Below, one piece after another: positions 50,441 through 62,821 of a stretch of 64,000 bases of DNA. A program made the position numbers and the translations under genes. This DNA is from Diphasiastrum complanatum (lineage: Eukaryota; Streptophyta; Lycopodiopsida; Lycopodiales; Lycopodiaceae). The stretch spans positions 17,289,590 through 17,353,589 of the forward strand of contig CM055109.1 in NCBI GenBank assembly GCA_029204225.1. The letters run 5' to 3'. How positions within the stretch are numbered: position 1 is the stretch's first letter; every line of letters starts with the position of its first letter. The notes below the pieces were generated by a model. That model did no database searches. It saw nothing but the letters and a program-made list of their open reading frames with translations, and had not been told where the DNA came from.

Positions 50441-51023
50441 ATAGTCATGAAGTTCTTTCAAGGTTTTTGAAACATTACTCTGAACTCACTCATAATATTC
50501 AGTGTGTGAGCAATTAGGCTCTCTTTACTTTTTGGCAAAGTGTCATTTGAATGAAAGATGTGACCACCTGTAGAAGAGTGGCTGTGTGAATGAAGTCATG
50601 CTATTGAAAGGACTACGTAAATTTCAACTGTCCATAGAATCCAGAATTTTGATGCCAATATTGTTTGCTTTCTGTGGATCTAGGGCACTTGTTCGATCCT
50701 TTATGATAGTTATTATGTTATAATTACTAATTTTTATAGTTAAATTCTCCTTGGAGTAATTATATTGTTAGAATTATCATTTTTCACAGCTTAACTCTCC
50801 AGTTCTTTGAAAATACATCAAGCTGAAGCTAGATAATGATTTTACCTCATATGGAGATCCTAAGGTGACAAGCTGATGCAACAATCATCTCAGATGTATG
50901 GGAAATTTGTGTTTATGCAGCATGGCATTTGAGGTGGGCATATGACAAGAACCCTCGTATTGCATTCAAAGGACCATTGTGATTTTGAAACTAAGATCTT
51001 TTGTTGATTTTTGGAGGAACTAA
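50441..51023. other. 3' flank of the APO-like gene
   Basis: AATATT-rich sequence follows the stop codon. No clear polyadenylation signal stands out and no further gene was recognised. Confidence 0.4.
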
Positions 51024-51064
51024 GTGTTGCTTAGTGTCTTTTCCCTCCAGACACTAAGCAACAC
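51024..51064. repeat. Perfect 16-bp hairpin
   Basis: GTGTTGCTTAGTGTCT (51024-51039) pairs perfectly with AGACACTAAGCAACAC (51049-51064) around a 9-base loop. GGAAC/GTTCC outside can extend the stem with mismatches. Confidence 0.85.
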
Positions 51065-54000
51065 GTAATGTTCCTTCGAAGCAATCAAATGACCTTTCGA
51101 TGACTCAAATACCAAAAATGAGCCACATGACAAGAATTTGCTATAATGACATTGAGTTGCTTCAGCCTTGATCGAGTAAAGGAGACGAATTGCACATTAG
51201 TAATGTACAAGAGTTGTTGAGGAAAAGTCGCTCTTGGTATTCTACAAGAGTTTTCAAGGAGAAGTTGCTCTTGTTATTTATCAGATAGCATTTCTCAAAT
51301 TTGTGCTTATGGAGTCTGTAAGTTTATAATCAAGACATCCAAGAGGATGGTATGCCAAAGAGTATGATTGATTGTATAATCATGCATTATCGGAAAATTG
51401 GCAGATGCTAGCGATTGTGCCTGAGGCTGTAATAAAAAAAGAGCAAAGCATGGAATTTGACATATTGATTAACAAGTGAATCCTCACAAAATATTGTGAC
51501 AGCCACATCATTCATGTTAGGTGTGCTAACATTCAAAGAAAGTAGGAAAACTAGCCTATGAGCACATGTGCTACTTTTTTACTGGTCCATTTGCATTTGT
51601 GCATAGATCTCGCTTGGTTTAAGTTGAGTTGTTTTGCACATTTAGTAAGTACAAATGTCTACATAATTGGTTCCATACAAGGGGTGATTAGAAAGTAGGA
51701 GGAAACATTCTATGACGATCTACCATTAGCATTGTAAAATTTGGTAGCATCGTTGATGGATCATACAAGAAAATAAGCAAGTTGGATTCACACCATGCAT
51801 CACATGATCTTTGCACATGATTTTCACCTAGAACCCAACAAAAGCATTATCTATGAAACAGTCGCAAAGCACATTGAGCTACTACATCAATTTGTAAAAG
51901 GCTAGAAACCATTGATTCCTAAAAGATATCTCATCATGAACTACCTTCTAGGAATCCAAAAGAATTATCGTCGTCTCTTGACTAATCTTGAGGAGTACAC
52001 CTTTGTGAAACAAGTTATGAACACAACAATGTTACTTGAGATGTCCCTGTTAAGATGCAAGCACACTAAAGCTATGAAAATTCAGCTATTTTTAGACTAG
52101 CCAATCAATTGTGGGCTTTGACAAAAAATAGCCTCATCTACTACCAACACAACATGAGAGGTCAAAGAGGGTAAAAAAAGGAATAGAAAAGATCGACAAG
52201 GCTCTTACTTGTCTTAAACCTTCCCACTAGTCCAAGCATGCAAGCTAGCAACGGATGTGGATCAACCAGCTGTCAAGATATTCTAGTTGTCACATCACTT
52301 TGACAAGGATGTTTCTAAGATCATATTTCAGTGTTTCAGCAAAAACCTATTAAAATATCCATGACTAAATACTCAATAATTTCAAATCACACTTTTATTA
52401 GATCTATTGTGTACTTTTTTTATCATCTTTAACTCTTGCAATGACCCAAAGAAACACATGGAACCCCGTGAAGAAAAAATTGAGAATGCGTTCCTATGTT
52501 AATAAGTTCAAAGTCGGTTCTTGTGTACAACATAGACATCATGGGCATGCATGATATCTTAATCCTAATGAACCGAGCCACATAGCATATCCAACGACAA
52601 AAATAGGCATTCATGCATCTAATCCAGCTCAAATCACATCAACCTCTTCTTTATAGCTTCTTCACGGTCTCTAGTTACCCTCCACATGCTCTAAGACGTT
52701 ATTAAAAACCACTTAATCGGCGATGAAACTCCATAATTGGTAATATGAAACCTATGCATAGTCCATTAGGAAAAAAATCGCTATGGCAAACAAGTTACTT
52801 AAGTTTTAACGTAGCATGTGGATATTGTTGTTAATAGACTAGTAATATTGAATTGCACTAAGATCGGTAACTTAAGTGGATTCAAAAGAACTAGAAATCC
52901 TATGCAGAAAACTGATGCTTGGTAGTTTAGCCAGATAGCGTCTTCAATAAACACCCAAACATACGAAAGCTAAATGCACAAGACTATGCTCATTTGCTAA
53001 AAAAGGTACAATGTCAACTTGAGTTGACAGACTTCTTTTGAAACCACATTCTGTCCATCACAGCGCAGTGTGATGTGGATTTGGTTGCATACTATCAAAA
53101 TACCAATCATTACATTTTGTGACACGTCACCATCTAACTAGAACTCGAGTTGGAAGTCTTTTGACTTTTCAAAATCAACATAAAAATTTGTACAAGGTGG
53201 TGGTGGACATAAAACCAACCCCATGATGGCAACTAACATGGAAAATAACTAGCCTAATTTTATCAACTTTCACATTTCATGGGTCATAGATCAATCATGT
53301 AGAATGAATCATCATCAGTTTATTTCACATGGCATCAAAGCTTAGGGTTAGCCAAAATGCATGTTATGATAAGGTTTGGATCAAGTTTGAAGGACATTAG
53401 TGCTCTAGCCTCTCATTGGTGAAGCTAGTCACAAATTTTGGTGTCATACACATGTTTGGAAGCAAGAAAGCTTGGAGATTCAAATTCTTTGTGAGTTCTA
53501 TGATTTTGGAGTTAGGGATTGTTATTCATGCTCTTATGCATCTGGTTTTTTTGTAGATGGCTTAACATTCCAAAAGGCTAGATTCTTGAGCTAGTTTTAA
53601 CAATTTTTGAGTGATTTGATTCCAAAGCATCAAATTAGAAGGTTTCTTCTTAAATGTAGATTTGGATCTATTCCTTATGCATTTCTAGAGTACGTAATTG
53701 AGTGGATGTCAAACGTTTGTAGTTTGGGGACATTGTCAAAGTTTTTGGGAACTAATTTTGGCATTCAAGAAAAGATTGGAGTAGTACCTTTCAAGATCTG
53801 ACAACATCTCTTGTTTCATGTTTTACTCTACTTGTGGTCGAAATTTGCCCATTTCTAACCAACTAGTTTCATAATTGTGATAGAAGTGAAGTGTTCTAGA
53901 TCTATTTGATCAACTTCTAAGATTTGAAGTGAGTGCTAGTGTGCACAGAAAATATCATATTCAAATATCTATTAAAGATCAAGGACAAACAAGCTTGTTC

Positions 54001-56223
54001 AACATGGCAAGACAACGATAAATTGCATATAGGCAATTACTCAATATGAAAGGTAAGGATGCAATCATTGCTTTTCATTAGCAGTTTGTTGGATAATATG
54101 TTAAATATTGAGGAGGGGCCTCATGCCATCCAAGATCAAATCATATTCCATAGGGGAGCCAAGAAGTCTCTTTCTCTTCTCATCTATACTTTACTAATTT
54201 TGATGATACTAGTAAGCTTGTTCTTTTTAAATGTGCACTTTACAAGTTGTGGTGATTATTTTGGTGAGCCTATGAAGGTACTTTTTACAAGAAGTAATGT
54301 CACTTGGTTTATTAAAAAGAATAGATCAAGTGATTCTATAATAGATAGAATTGAGATGCCTGATAAACAAGATAGTCAAAAGAAGAGTCTATTATCTTTT
54401 ATAATTCATTCATTAAGAGGGAGTCTTGCATGAGTGATCTTGATTGTGTGCTTATTGAGGATTGGAATGGGCTCAAAGGGGTAACAAGGGAAATTAGGTC
54501 TGACACTCATCTTCACCTATGCTACTTTATTTTGAATGAAAATCATAGCATCTACCTCATATCTTATAGCGACAACATTGTTTTCACTATGGCTAGTGAA
54601 AGGAGTTTTGAAATAATCTTTTATGGTCTCAATTTCATGTTTGAGAGAGATTTTATAGAGATTAGTTCTTGCAATTTTAGAGAGGTGCAATTTGATTGGA
54701 TGTCTCTAAATTACGAGTAGATTTTATATCCTCTATTCCTTTCACTTTTGTAATTCCATGTCGATTGAAGGGTGTACTATATGAACAATAGTTTTTCCAA
54801 CTATTATCATACTTTGTGATTTGTGTCATTGTTAAATATGTGAGTGTATAAAATACGTTGATTTATAATCAAATTTTATGTCCGAACCAATTTTAGTGAA
54901 TTTGGATCTTGTAAAATATATGTCAATGGTTTTTTCTATTTTTAATATTGTGATTTAATTTATATTTATTATTTTCAAAATTTATATCATTCACAAAAGC
55001 TATGGTGTCATTCGTGATACCTTTTGATATATCTAGATTTGCCAAAAGCATAGTTTTTGTTCATATTACAATATTTGAAATTTGAATTGCTTAACCAAGT
55101 TTCTAATTTTTTTATAATTGATGAAACATTCGTTTATATTAGTATTTGTGATGGGCTAAATAGTTTTTTTTTTATGTATGTTCATTGTATTTTAAAACGT
55201 TGATGTATTCATACATATTATGATTGTATTATTATTTTTCCATTACTTCTCTTTCAATAATATATCTATTTGAAAATATTGAATTTTTTTACAAAAAAAT
55301 AAATGGCTTTCTTATTGTGAATATAAAAATTTTATATAGACAATGTCTCATTGAGTAAGTTTAAATAGACAATGCCTCAGTTAGTTGCACATGTTTAATC
55401 TTTTTCCAATTATAGGTCAAATTTGATATATGACATTTAACAAAGATTTTCTGTTTTGTGCTTATGATTAGGAAGTGATTGTCGTAGTTTCCTACTAATA
55501 CTAGGATATAGAATTTTGTATAAGATTAATTTTAAGCTTAATTGATTTGGTGATTTCCAAGTTGCACATTTTTTTATTTTGTATATATAAATTGCTTATT
55601 ATGACAATCGTGGCATTTTATTTCATCTTGAAATTGCGATTCTAATAATTGCACTAATCAAAACTTTGTTCTATACAAATAAATTCAAATGTGATTTATT
55701 TTATTAAAAGTGTTTATCCACTTCGTGATGTTCTAGAAAAAATCAAAATTCTTTTATTTTTCTAAAAGTAACTTATATATCTTATTTAAAGTGACCAAAT
55801 TTGCTAGATCTCTAAATTCATGTTCAAATCCTAAAATATAGTGTATCATTTATTAATGTAATGGGTGTATGATTTTGCCCATCATTCATGTAAAAATGAA
55901 TGTCCTTTTTTTTTTTTTGGCTAAAAAGCATTCTAACAAAATATTAGATCTTCTTGTATTTTGAAATGTATGTTCTTTCATAGAACGCTAAACAAAAAAA
56001 CTCTTCTACATGATGAGCGAGATGGTAGTTGGTGAATCCTACTAGTCAATATATGAAATCATGTTTTGTTTTTCCTTGTGTTTTCAATATGTTATAATTG
56101 TGTCAATACTCATAAAAAGTCGTTTGTTCAGCTTTAGATATTGGTCAATAGATTTATATATGTCAATTGGATGTGAGAAATATCACTTTTTTATGACCTA
56201 TAAATTTTGTCCCAAGTGTGAGG
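51065..56223. other. AT-rich intergenic sequence, no gene recognised
   Basis: Open frames at 54,059-54,433 and 54,430-54,720 overlap by 4 bases and have fairly normal composition, but neither shows a known domain; they may be old retroelement coding sequence. 54,720-56,060 is strongly AT-rich with nothing recognisable. Confidence 0.4.
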
Positions 56224-57600
56224 ATCTAAAACTTTTGGACATAAAATGGATCTATTCATTCCACCTGAGGGATTGAATGCATTGCTACCTTGATGTCCCC
56301 ATCATTGTTCACACGTGTTAATAGTAGGCTGATGTACGGACAGAGGGATCAGAGCAAAGAATTAATGGTAATTAAGCACTGAACACAAAACATTTCATGC
56401 AAAAGAGAGATCTACATAAGCTTATATGTGAACTTGTAAAAAAATTATCCACTCTAATTTTCAATATGTGTATAATAATGAGCTCCAAAAAGAGCATATA
56501 CGAAAAGTGATGAAGCTATGTTGGTTTGAGTTATGGAACAACTCGAGGACTTCCTCAAGCATGGCATGGGAGATAAGGTATGTCTACTTAAAAGGAGCTT
56601 GTACGAAGCAAGCTTCAAGGTATTGGAATACAAGACTAAACTTTATTCTCATCTCTATTGGATTCACTCTTAGTATGTGTTAAGAACAACATAACCACAG
56701 GGAAGGCAAAACTAGTTTGATCCACCCAACCTATGCATCCTCTTATAGAATGCCCTTCCTAGCCCAATGTGGGTTTGCATGCGGTAGGTGGCAATTGCTA
56801 CTGACACTCATCGATCATGTTGCATGCATGGGGTTACTGATGCATGAGGAGTCCCAATCCACTAGTGAGGGATTGCATGGCTCCCAATTGTCATGCATGT
56901 ATCTGCATGGTATGCATGCATGCCACTAACTCACCCTATCCTCTGCCCTCCGGTGGTTAGCTGCACCTAGAAGTATTGTTGGGTCGGTATAGTTAAACAC
57001 AGTATGATCCAACCTTGTACATAAAGTTTCACGATTGTACTTTTATTACTTTATGTAGATGACATCATTCAAAGTAGTGATTTTCTAGAAGGCATCGATA
57101 AGGCCAAACTAGAGTTAATCATATGAATTTTGAAACTTTTGGGCCTTAATTGCATCTAATCAATCCACAAGAGGAATTGAATACATTGCTACCTTCATCT
57201 CCATCAATATTGAAAGCTAATATTAACACAATGTAGACTAGAAAGTAAGATAAATAAAACAAGTGTTAAAATGACCAAAATAGCTTCACAAGTGTGAAGT
57301 ACAAGCTACAAAATGTGTAGAATGAGCTCCAAAAAGAGGATATAGAAAGAGTGATGAAGCTCATATTGGTCTGAGCTGATTTTACACGTATAGGCTATTG
57401 TATAGACATCAAACTGAGAGCAAAGTACTAATGGCAATTAATCCATTGAACTCAAAAGATTGCATGCAAAAGAGAGATCTACACAAGCTTGTATGCAAAA
57501 TCAAGAAAATATTCAACTTTCCAACTTTCAATGTTTATATAAAGAGCTCCAAAAAGAGCATATACAAAGAGTGATGAAGTTCATACTGGTCTGACCACGT
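56224..57600 (+). repeat. Three-copy diverged repeat (GAGCTCCAAAAAGAG family)
   Basis: GAGCTCCAAAAAGAG(C/G)ATATA recurs near 56,480, 57,331 and 57,550, each followed by a GTGATGAAG(C/T)(T) segment and a (T/C)TGG(T)(T)TGAG/TCTGA tail. Upstream, CATGCAAAAGAGAGATCTAC is shared by the first and third copies, and GAAT(G/A)CATTGCTACCTT(G/C)AT by the first and second. The unit is at least 200 bp. The arrangement suggests a decayed dispersed element with partial duplications. Confidence 0.75.
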
Positions 57601-57611
57601 GTGAGATTGCC

Positions 57612-57875
57612 ATGTACAAATCACCACAAAGACAAGACCATCTTTCTTGCGACATTTTATTTTGTTTCAAAAGATTTGTGAACTTCTATTTTTACATGGA
57701 TTTGAAAAGTGAAGATCCATTTGGTGAACTTAGTAATGACAATGCCACTTTCAAAGAACAAGGTATAATTATACTTATAGGTGATTCTAATGGGAGAATT
57801 AGGAACGATCAAGTGGCTCTATACGATTTAACAAAAGATTTTCGTTGGTTGACACATGCATTGACCATCTTTTAG
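57612..57875 (+). pseudogene. Possible LINE-type endonuclease fragment
   Basis: 'IIILIGDSNGRIRNDQVALYD' resembles the '(L)LGDFNAR..' block of the exonuclease-endonuclease-phosphatase domain of non-LTR retrotransposons, with the usual Phe replaced by Ser. 'DPFGELSNDNATFKEQG' sits where such proteins have a similar acidic helix. The rest of the domain and any RT are absent. Confidence 0.42.
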
Positions 57876-58525
57876 CTGATGCAACCAACCCCACCACCCA
57901 TTCTAAGGGTGGTTTCAAACTAGTGGCAAGTCCCTTTGACTGGTCGCCCATGTTTTGAATTTTGGGTTGTGAGTGGCCGGGCCATGGATCCCGACCCCCC
58001 TTTCAGATTTGGCTGGCAAGTGTCAATTGGCCAGTCTGAACCCCTACAATCTAATTGGTCCATTTTTGTTAAGTTGTCCCACTAGTGTTTCCACGAATCG
58101 CAGTGAAGTAGATGAAGTTATGAAGATGAGATGGCCTCTTGGGATAAGAATCTACATTTTTTTGCATTTTAATTAGTCAGAAGATGCAAAAAAATATGCT
58201 ATGAAAAAGAACTCCAAAGGTTGATTCAAGTTTGCTCCTGGTGTGACCAAGAATGTAACAAAAGCATGCAACACAAAACCACTGTGTGGCAGAAGCAGAT
58301 ATCCATGCAATCACAAGAAGACCTGTAACCAAAATGAAGGCGAAAGTTTAAAGCTGGATATCTGCTGAATAAAACAAAAAACGACATGCTAACTGCCTGA
58401 TTGCTATAGTAACTACTAACATAATACATATCATACAACATTTTCAAGTATAAGTCTCTCCTTCAAAAAGCACAGACACCTCCTGTTTCGCTGCATCAAC
58501 ATGTTTGCAAGGCCAATGCTCACAG
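57876..58525. other. 3' flank of the IRE-type kinase gene
   Basis: No coding motif was seen. This should contain the kinase 3' untranslated region, transcribed leftward. Confidence 0.4.
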
Positions 58526-61127
58526 CTAGAGAGCTTTTGATATATCTTTGCTACTCTGAATCAGCAGATCATAGTTGATTGTAGCCAGCTGTGACAGATT
58601 CTGTAAATGCAATGGAGCGAAGTAAAAGGCTAAACATATTGAGAAATGGGGAAAGAATGCTGTGTATCTACATATGGAAACAAATTCTGTCGAAAGTACC
58701 AAGACACAGAAGCCCTTTGTCAATCTGAACTAGATTCCCATTCTAACATGAACGATGATATGCTTTGGAAATGCTTGCCATATAAGATGTCTAATATTTA
58801 TTCAATATAATGAAGTTAAATATGTAAGAAGGGCAAACAATTATAAGATAAAAAAGAATATGTAAAACATTTAAACATGTGAGTAGGATTGCACTAACAG
58901 GACCATAATGCATTCATTAGCAATTTGTCCTTGATACCATGAATTTCATATAGAAATTCACAAATAATTACATTGAGAGTAGAAATTTCTGAAAGCATAA
59001 CTTCAGCTAAAAAAAGACTGAAAATTTCACAGCAGGCACTGCTTACTTTCTACTGGCTGAATTTCGGAACGGAAAAGAATAAAACAAATAAAAAACTCTT
59101 ACCTTAAATGAGAAGTTATTGAAGGTATAGGTAGCAGGGCTGCTCCCAGTATCACCAAAATTATTGCCCTGCATAACAACACAGCCTTTGTGAGCACAAA
59201 CATGGCTACATGTGTAAAACATTGGCACATCTCAACCTGTAGAATCGATTCGTACAAAAAAACAATTCAATTCGATGACATAAATAGAAAGCTATAACAT
59301 ACGTTTTGCTATTTTCTGTCAAAATGTAATTTGCCCCAATTCAATCATTAAGAGATGAAAAATTTCAGGACGCCAGTCTAACTGAACAAGATTATCAACC
59401 TCTTCAAGCCTACTGCTGAGGCAGTTGCTGCTATCACTGCTACTTTCGTAATCGCTCGAATCTGGAAACTCATTTTCTGCATATACACGATCATCGGCAG
59501 AACTCCACTTATGACGCGAGGTAAAGTAGCTTGTATCATGTGTGGTATCAGAAGTGGGTATAAATGCTGCCTGTACAAATAAAAGGCAGGTGTTATCATC
59601 CGTCTATGATAGCTAAGGTGCAACTATTTGTTTTGGAACATGACCCAAAGTTTGTCAAAAAATTTGTAGTGCTGTCTTCTTGAAATTTTCTTCTGATCAT
59701 GGAAAATAAGGATTCATATACATTGAGCTTAATCATATATGTATGTGTGTGTGTGGAAAATAAGGATTCATATACATTGAGCTTAATCATATATGTATGT
59801 GTGTGTGCGCTCTGTGTAATATATAGATAAATAAGATATGGTAGAATGAAGCTTTATTTATTAAAACAAAAAAATTTGTACATTGTACGGAAATGTATGC
59901 TCTGAATCAAGAACTCTAAAACAGGTATATATGGCAAGAGTCAATGAGTATGCTACCTTCTGTCGAGCAAGTGATTCCCATTTGATGTCTTTAAAAAAAG
60001 CATGAGCTTTAACCTGCAGCATACAAAAATATTCTCTGATTAGTTGCAAACCTACTTCATATGCACTGCCTCTAACAGGAAACCTCAAACTCCTACAAAT
60101 AGAAGAAGATCACAATAGACACTGATAAGTTTAATAAAGATGAGGAAAGTTCGTTTGCTTTACGCTTTTCACTCATGTAATGCCAACAAATGACTATGAC
60201 GTTATGAACCTGGCCTGCAAAAAATACTTCAAACTTTAATGAACTTTGATGCTCATGATTTAAGGGAGATCAAGGCAACAAATCTTGCAAATATTTTTAA
60301 TCAAACTGAACTTGCGTTCAAAGACAACTAGTGATTTGAGAATAAGACGTATCAAAGATTCTGGATATGAGCATAGTGAACTTGCTCGTAACATAGTCTT
60401 AAATATCCTGTTAAGCCATCAGTAAGTCCGCAAGTTAAATTTGTGATGCTGGCTGGTGTGACTACCTCTGCTGCTCCCTTTGCTCCAAGACGTTGTCCAG
60501 GATCTTCCGTTAGGAGCCTACACAGCAAGCAGAAAGTATGAGATTTGGTAGAATCAAAACCTTACAAATCATGCCAATTAGCATTGCTACTTAAGAACAC
60601 ACCACCCCAATGCATGCCCAGCCAGTCTCTCTGACGTACGGACCATATGTTATCTAGACTTTGAAAAAGAATGCATGATATCGTTTTCAACCACATTATT
60701 TTCAAATGTCTTAGGCATTAAGAATCAAGGCTGCAAAATGATGCTATGAAGAACCATGCTGACACTAGGAAGTAGAAACAATATCCACTTTGTCAACCAT
60801 ATCAACTTGTGATTTTGGTTGGGAGTATAAGCTTTAAACAGAGTGCACGGTATGATTTTCAAAAATCTCAGGTTTTCCAAAATTAAGCTACAGAATGATT
60901 CTTTGAACTCTCACTGACAATATGAACTATGCTGCCTTAAGCACACACTGTATACACTTTGCCAAACACCTCAACTGGGGGGTTCAATAAAGTCCCAAAT
61001 TTCAAGACACTGAATTTTTCAAGACACTTGTGTTGTTTTTGACATGTTAAATTATGCCTTGAATAGCCTTCATGGACAACCTACCTCTCAACCAGGTCAT
61101 AAAGTGAATCCTCATCTGCTATGAGTA
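58526..61127 (-). CDS. IRE-family AGC protein kinase, C-terminal exons (partial gene)
   Basis: Minus-strand exons join in frame: about 61127-61085, 60517-60466, 60013-59957, 59570-59400, 59168-59103 and 58600-58526, with a stop at 58526. They give the end of the kinase C-lobe ('LLTEDPGQRLGAKGAAE'), then 'VKAHAFFKDIKWESLARQKA', the AGC tail 'AAFIPTSDTTHDTSYFTSR', a serine/aspartate-rich spacer, and the hydrophobic motif 'TFNNFSFKNLSQLATINYD'. This order matches plant INCOMPLETE ROOT HAIR ELONGATION kinases (IRE, IREH1, IRE3, IRE4), which relate to NDR/LATS kinases and affect root-hair tip growth. The donor at 59400 and the acceptor at 61127 are less certain than the others. The catalytic part of the domain was not found between 61,128 and 64,000, so the rest lies outside the window or was lost. 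The paralogue cannot be fixed. Confidence 0.87.
59701..59808. repeat. 54-bp tandem duplication in a kinase intron
   Basis: GGAAAATAAGGATTCATATA begins at 59701 and again at 59755; both copies end in TATGTATGTGTGTGTG. The copies are virtually identical. Confidence 0.95.
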
Positions 61128-62217
61128 CTAAACACTTGGTGGTCTATGTTGTTACAAACCGCTTCAAAGAAAAAGAGGATATCAAAGTTATCCCTTAGGA
61201 TTGCCCCCTGAGTCCAGATGCCTGGAAATTGGTGGATTTGCCATGAAAAAGTTTGCTTTTTTGTTCCATTCAATTCCAACGTCGTTTGGTTAGTGAAATG
61301 GCCATTCCTATACTAGTTAGTGGGCTGAACTTTTAATGGTTTTCTGGTTCATAGCAGCCGATTAATGCTGCAAAATCTGCAGAAACCATTGTAAATTTTT
61401 AACAGTTGGTTTTGCCTAGAACTGTAAGAAAATGTCTGTTTCTGACTGTTTTGGAAAACAGTCTAATTTGACTGCTTTTGGGCATTTTTTTAAAATGGAG
61501 GTCATGTTTTTCATTTACGTTTTACATTGGCAATCACTCGTTTCACAGTTTTTTCACATGAAGCAAAGGTAACATTCAAGATAGCAGTTATCATGCAATA
61601 AACACACAATAACAACTTTTGCACCTCTCGTCGAATATTACGTAACCAATAGCAGTAAATTAACCTAACGCAAATCGGTCAAATGCTGATGAATAACAGT
61701 TTACATAATACATAGCAAGTTATGTGAATTGCTAAAAGCAATTCTCACAAACGGTTAACTTTTTATCATGCACACTCTAGTATGCAATTCAACTTATTGA
61801 CACGGTCTATTACCTATAAACTGATCAGTATGGCACTCGCCCTGATACGGTAAGGCAATGGTATGACCTATCGCTAAAAATATGATTGGAATGGGAAGAC
61901 TTGGACTATGACTAACTTTTAAAGATAATCATGCTATTTAGAAGTAAGGCTTGTTTTGGACATGGATAACAACTGACATTCAGCTTTGACACCTGTCATT
62001 CTCACATACTAACTCGCGCAATTTTGTGTTGTGGGATGGTGGCAGGTACCAACTGGATGTCTAGAAATAAGTTTTGCTTTACGGTTCTTTTAAGTACTGT
62101 ATTTTACTTTTCAGCTTTATATTACCTTGTTGGTTTATGAATAAAGGTTTCAAAGCGTTTGGTCTTGCTTAAGCAAGAGGAACTATGTGTATGCTTTTAA
62201 CACTCTCTCTCTCTCTG
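61128..62217. other. No exon recognised
   Basis: This is presumed intron of the minus-strand kinase gene. No kinase motif (such as DWW or the APE region) was seen in any frame. A short CTCTCTCTCT run precedes the LTR-like start at 62,218. Confidence 0.4.
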
Positions 62218-62530
62218 TGTTATGTCCACGTCTTGCAAATAGGATTTAGTATAGTCCTAGACTTGGATACACGGTACTCCAATACTCGTAATTGGTTACG
62301 CCTCGCTGTTCCAAACTAGGTCAGAAATGTAATTAATAACCTTGTGAGGACATCAGATTGACTTCATATGATTTCTTCCAGTTTGAAGTTATTTCTCTGA
62401 AGGACTGTTATTATCATGTGAATTATTGTGCGCTTCAAGGGATTGCCATCGCTGAAGGGAATCTTGTTGGAATTGCAAAACTGGAAAAAAGACCTATTTT
62501 CTTGCTAACCATAGCAGCAAAAACGCAAAA
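62218..62530 (+). mobile_element. LTR-like sequence of the TGTTATGTCC family
   Basis: It starts TGTTATGTCCACGTC and shares GGTTACGCCTCG with the LTR at 36,808. From about 62,350, TTCATATGATTTCTTCCAG and GAAGGACTG match 33,770-33,830. No primer binding site was recognised, so the LTR end is unknown. Confidence 0.5.
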
Positions 62531-62821
62531 ATGTCATCTGACCAATCTCCCTCATCTCCTTCCCCTTCATCCAGCTTGGTATATCCCTCTTCCCAAGAGC
62601 CCTACACACCCACAAAAGCCGTCAAGTCCTACATTGCTGCCAACATCAACGTGCAATTGCAAGATTTTTAGGGATTGAAAGCGGAGCTGAATATGGTCAA
62701 ATCGGAATTGTCCCATCTTCAAGAAGCCGATACAAAATTGCAAACTGAGGTAGACAAGCTGAGACAAGAACTCCGAGCACAACCGATTCTTACCGCACCG
62801 TATACGGTCCTCTGTATCTAG
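62531..62821 (+). pseudogene. Broken coiled-coil ORF after an LTR, possibly gag-like
   Basis: From ATG at 62531 the frame reads a serine/proline-rich head ('SSDQSPSSPSPSSSLVYP'), a stop at 62669, and then a heptad-like stretch ('LKAELNMVKSELSHLQEAD', 'LQTEVDKLRQELRAQ') before the stop at 62819-62821. The 96-codon span has one nonsense codon. Position after an LTR and coiled-coil content suggest a retroelement gag or similar structural protein. The family was not identified. Confidence 0.4.

Noticed and set aside
54059-54720. Two adjacent frames (124 and 96 codons) overlapping by 4 bases, resembling an operon-like pair
   Set aside because: This is plant nuclear DNA; the frames lack domains and sit in AT-rich sequence, and probably are one broken frame.
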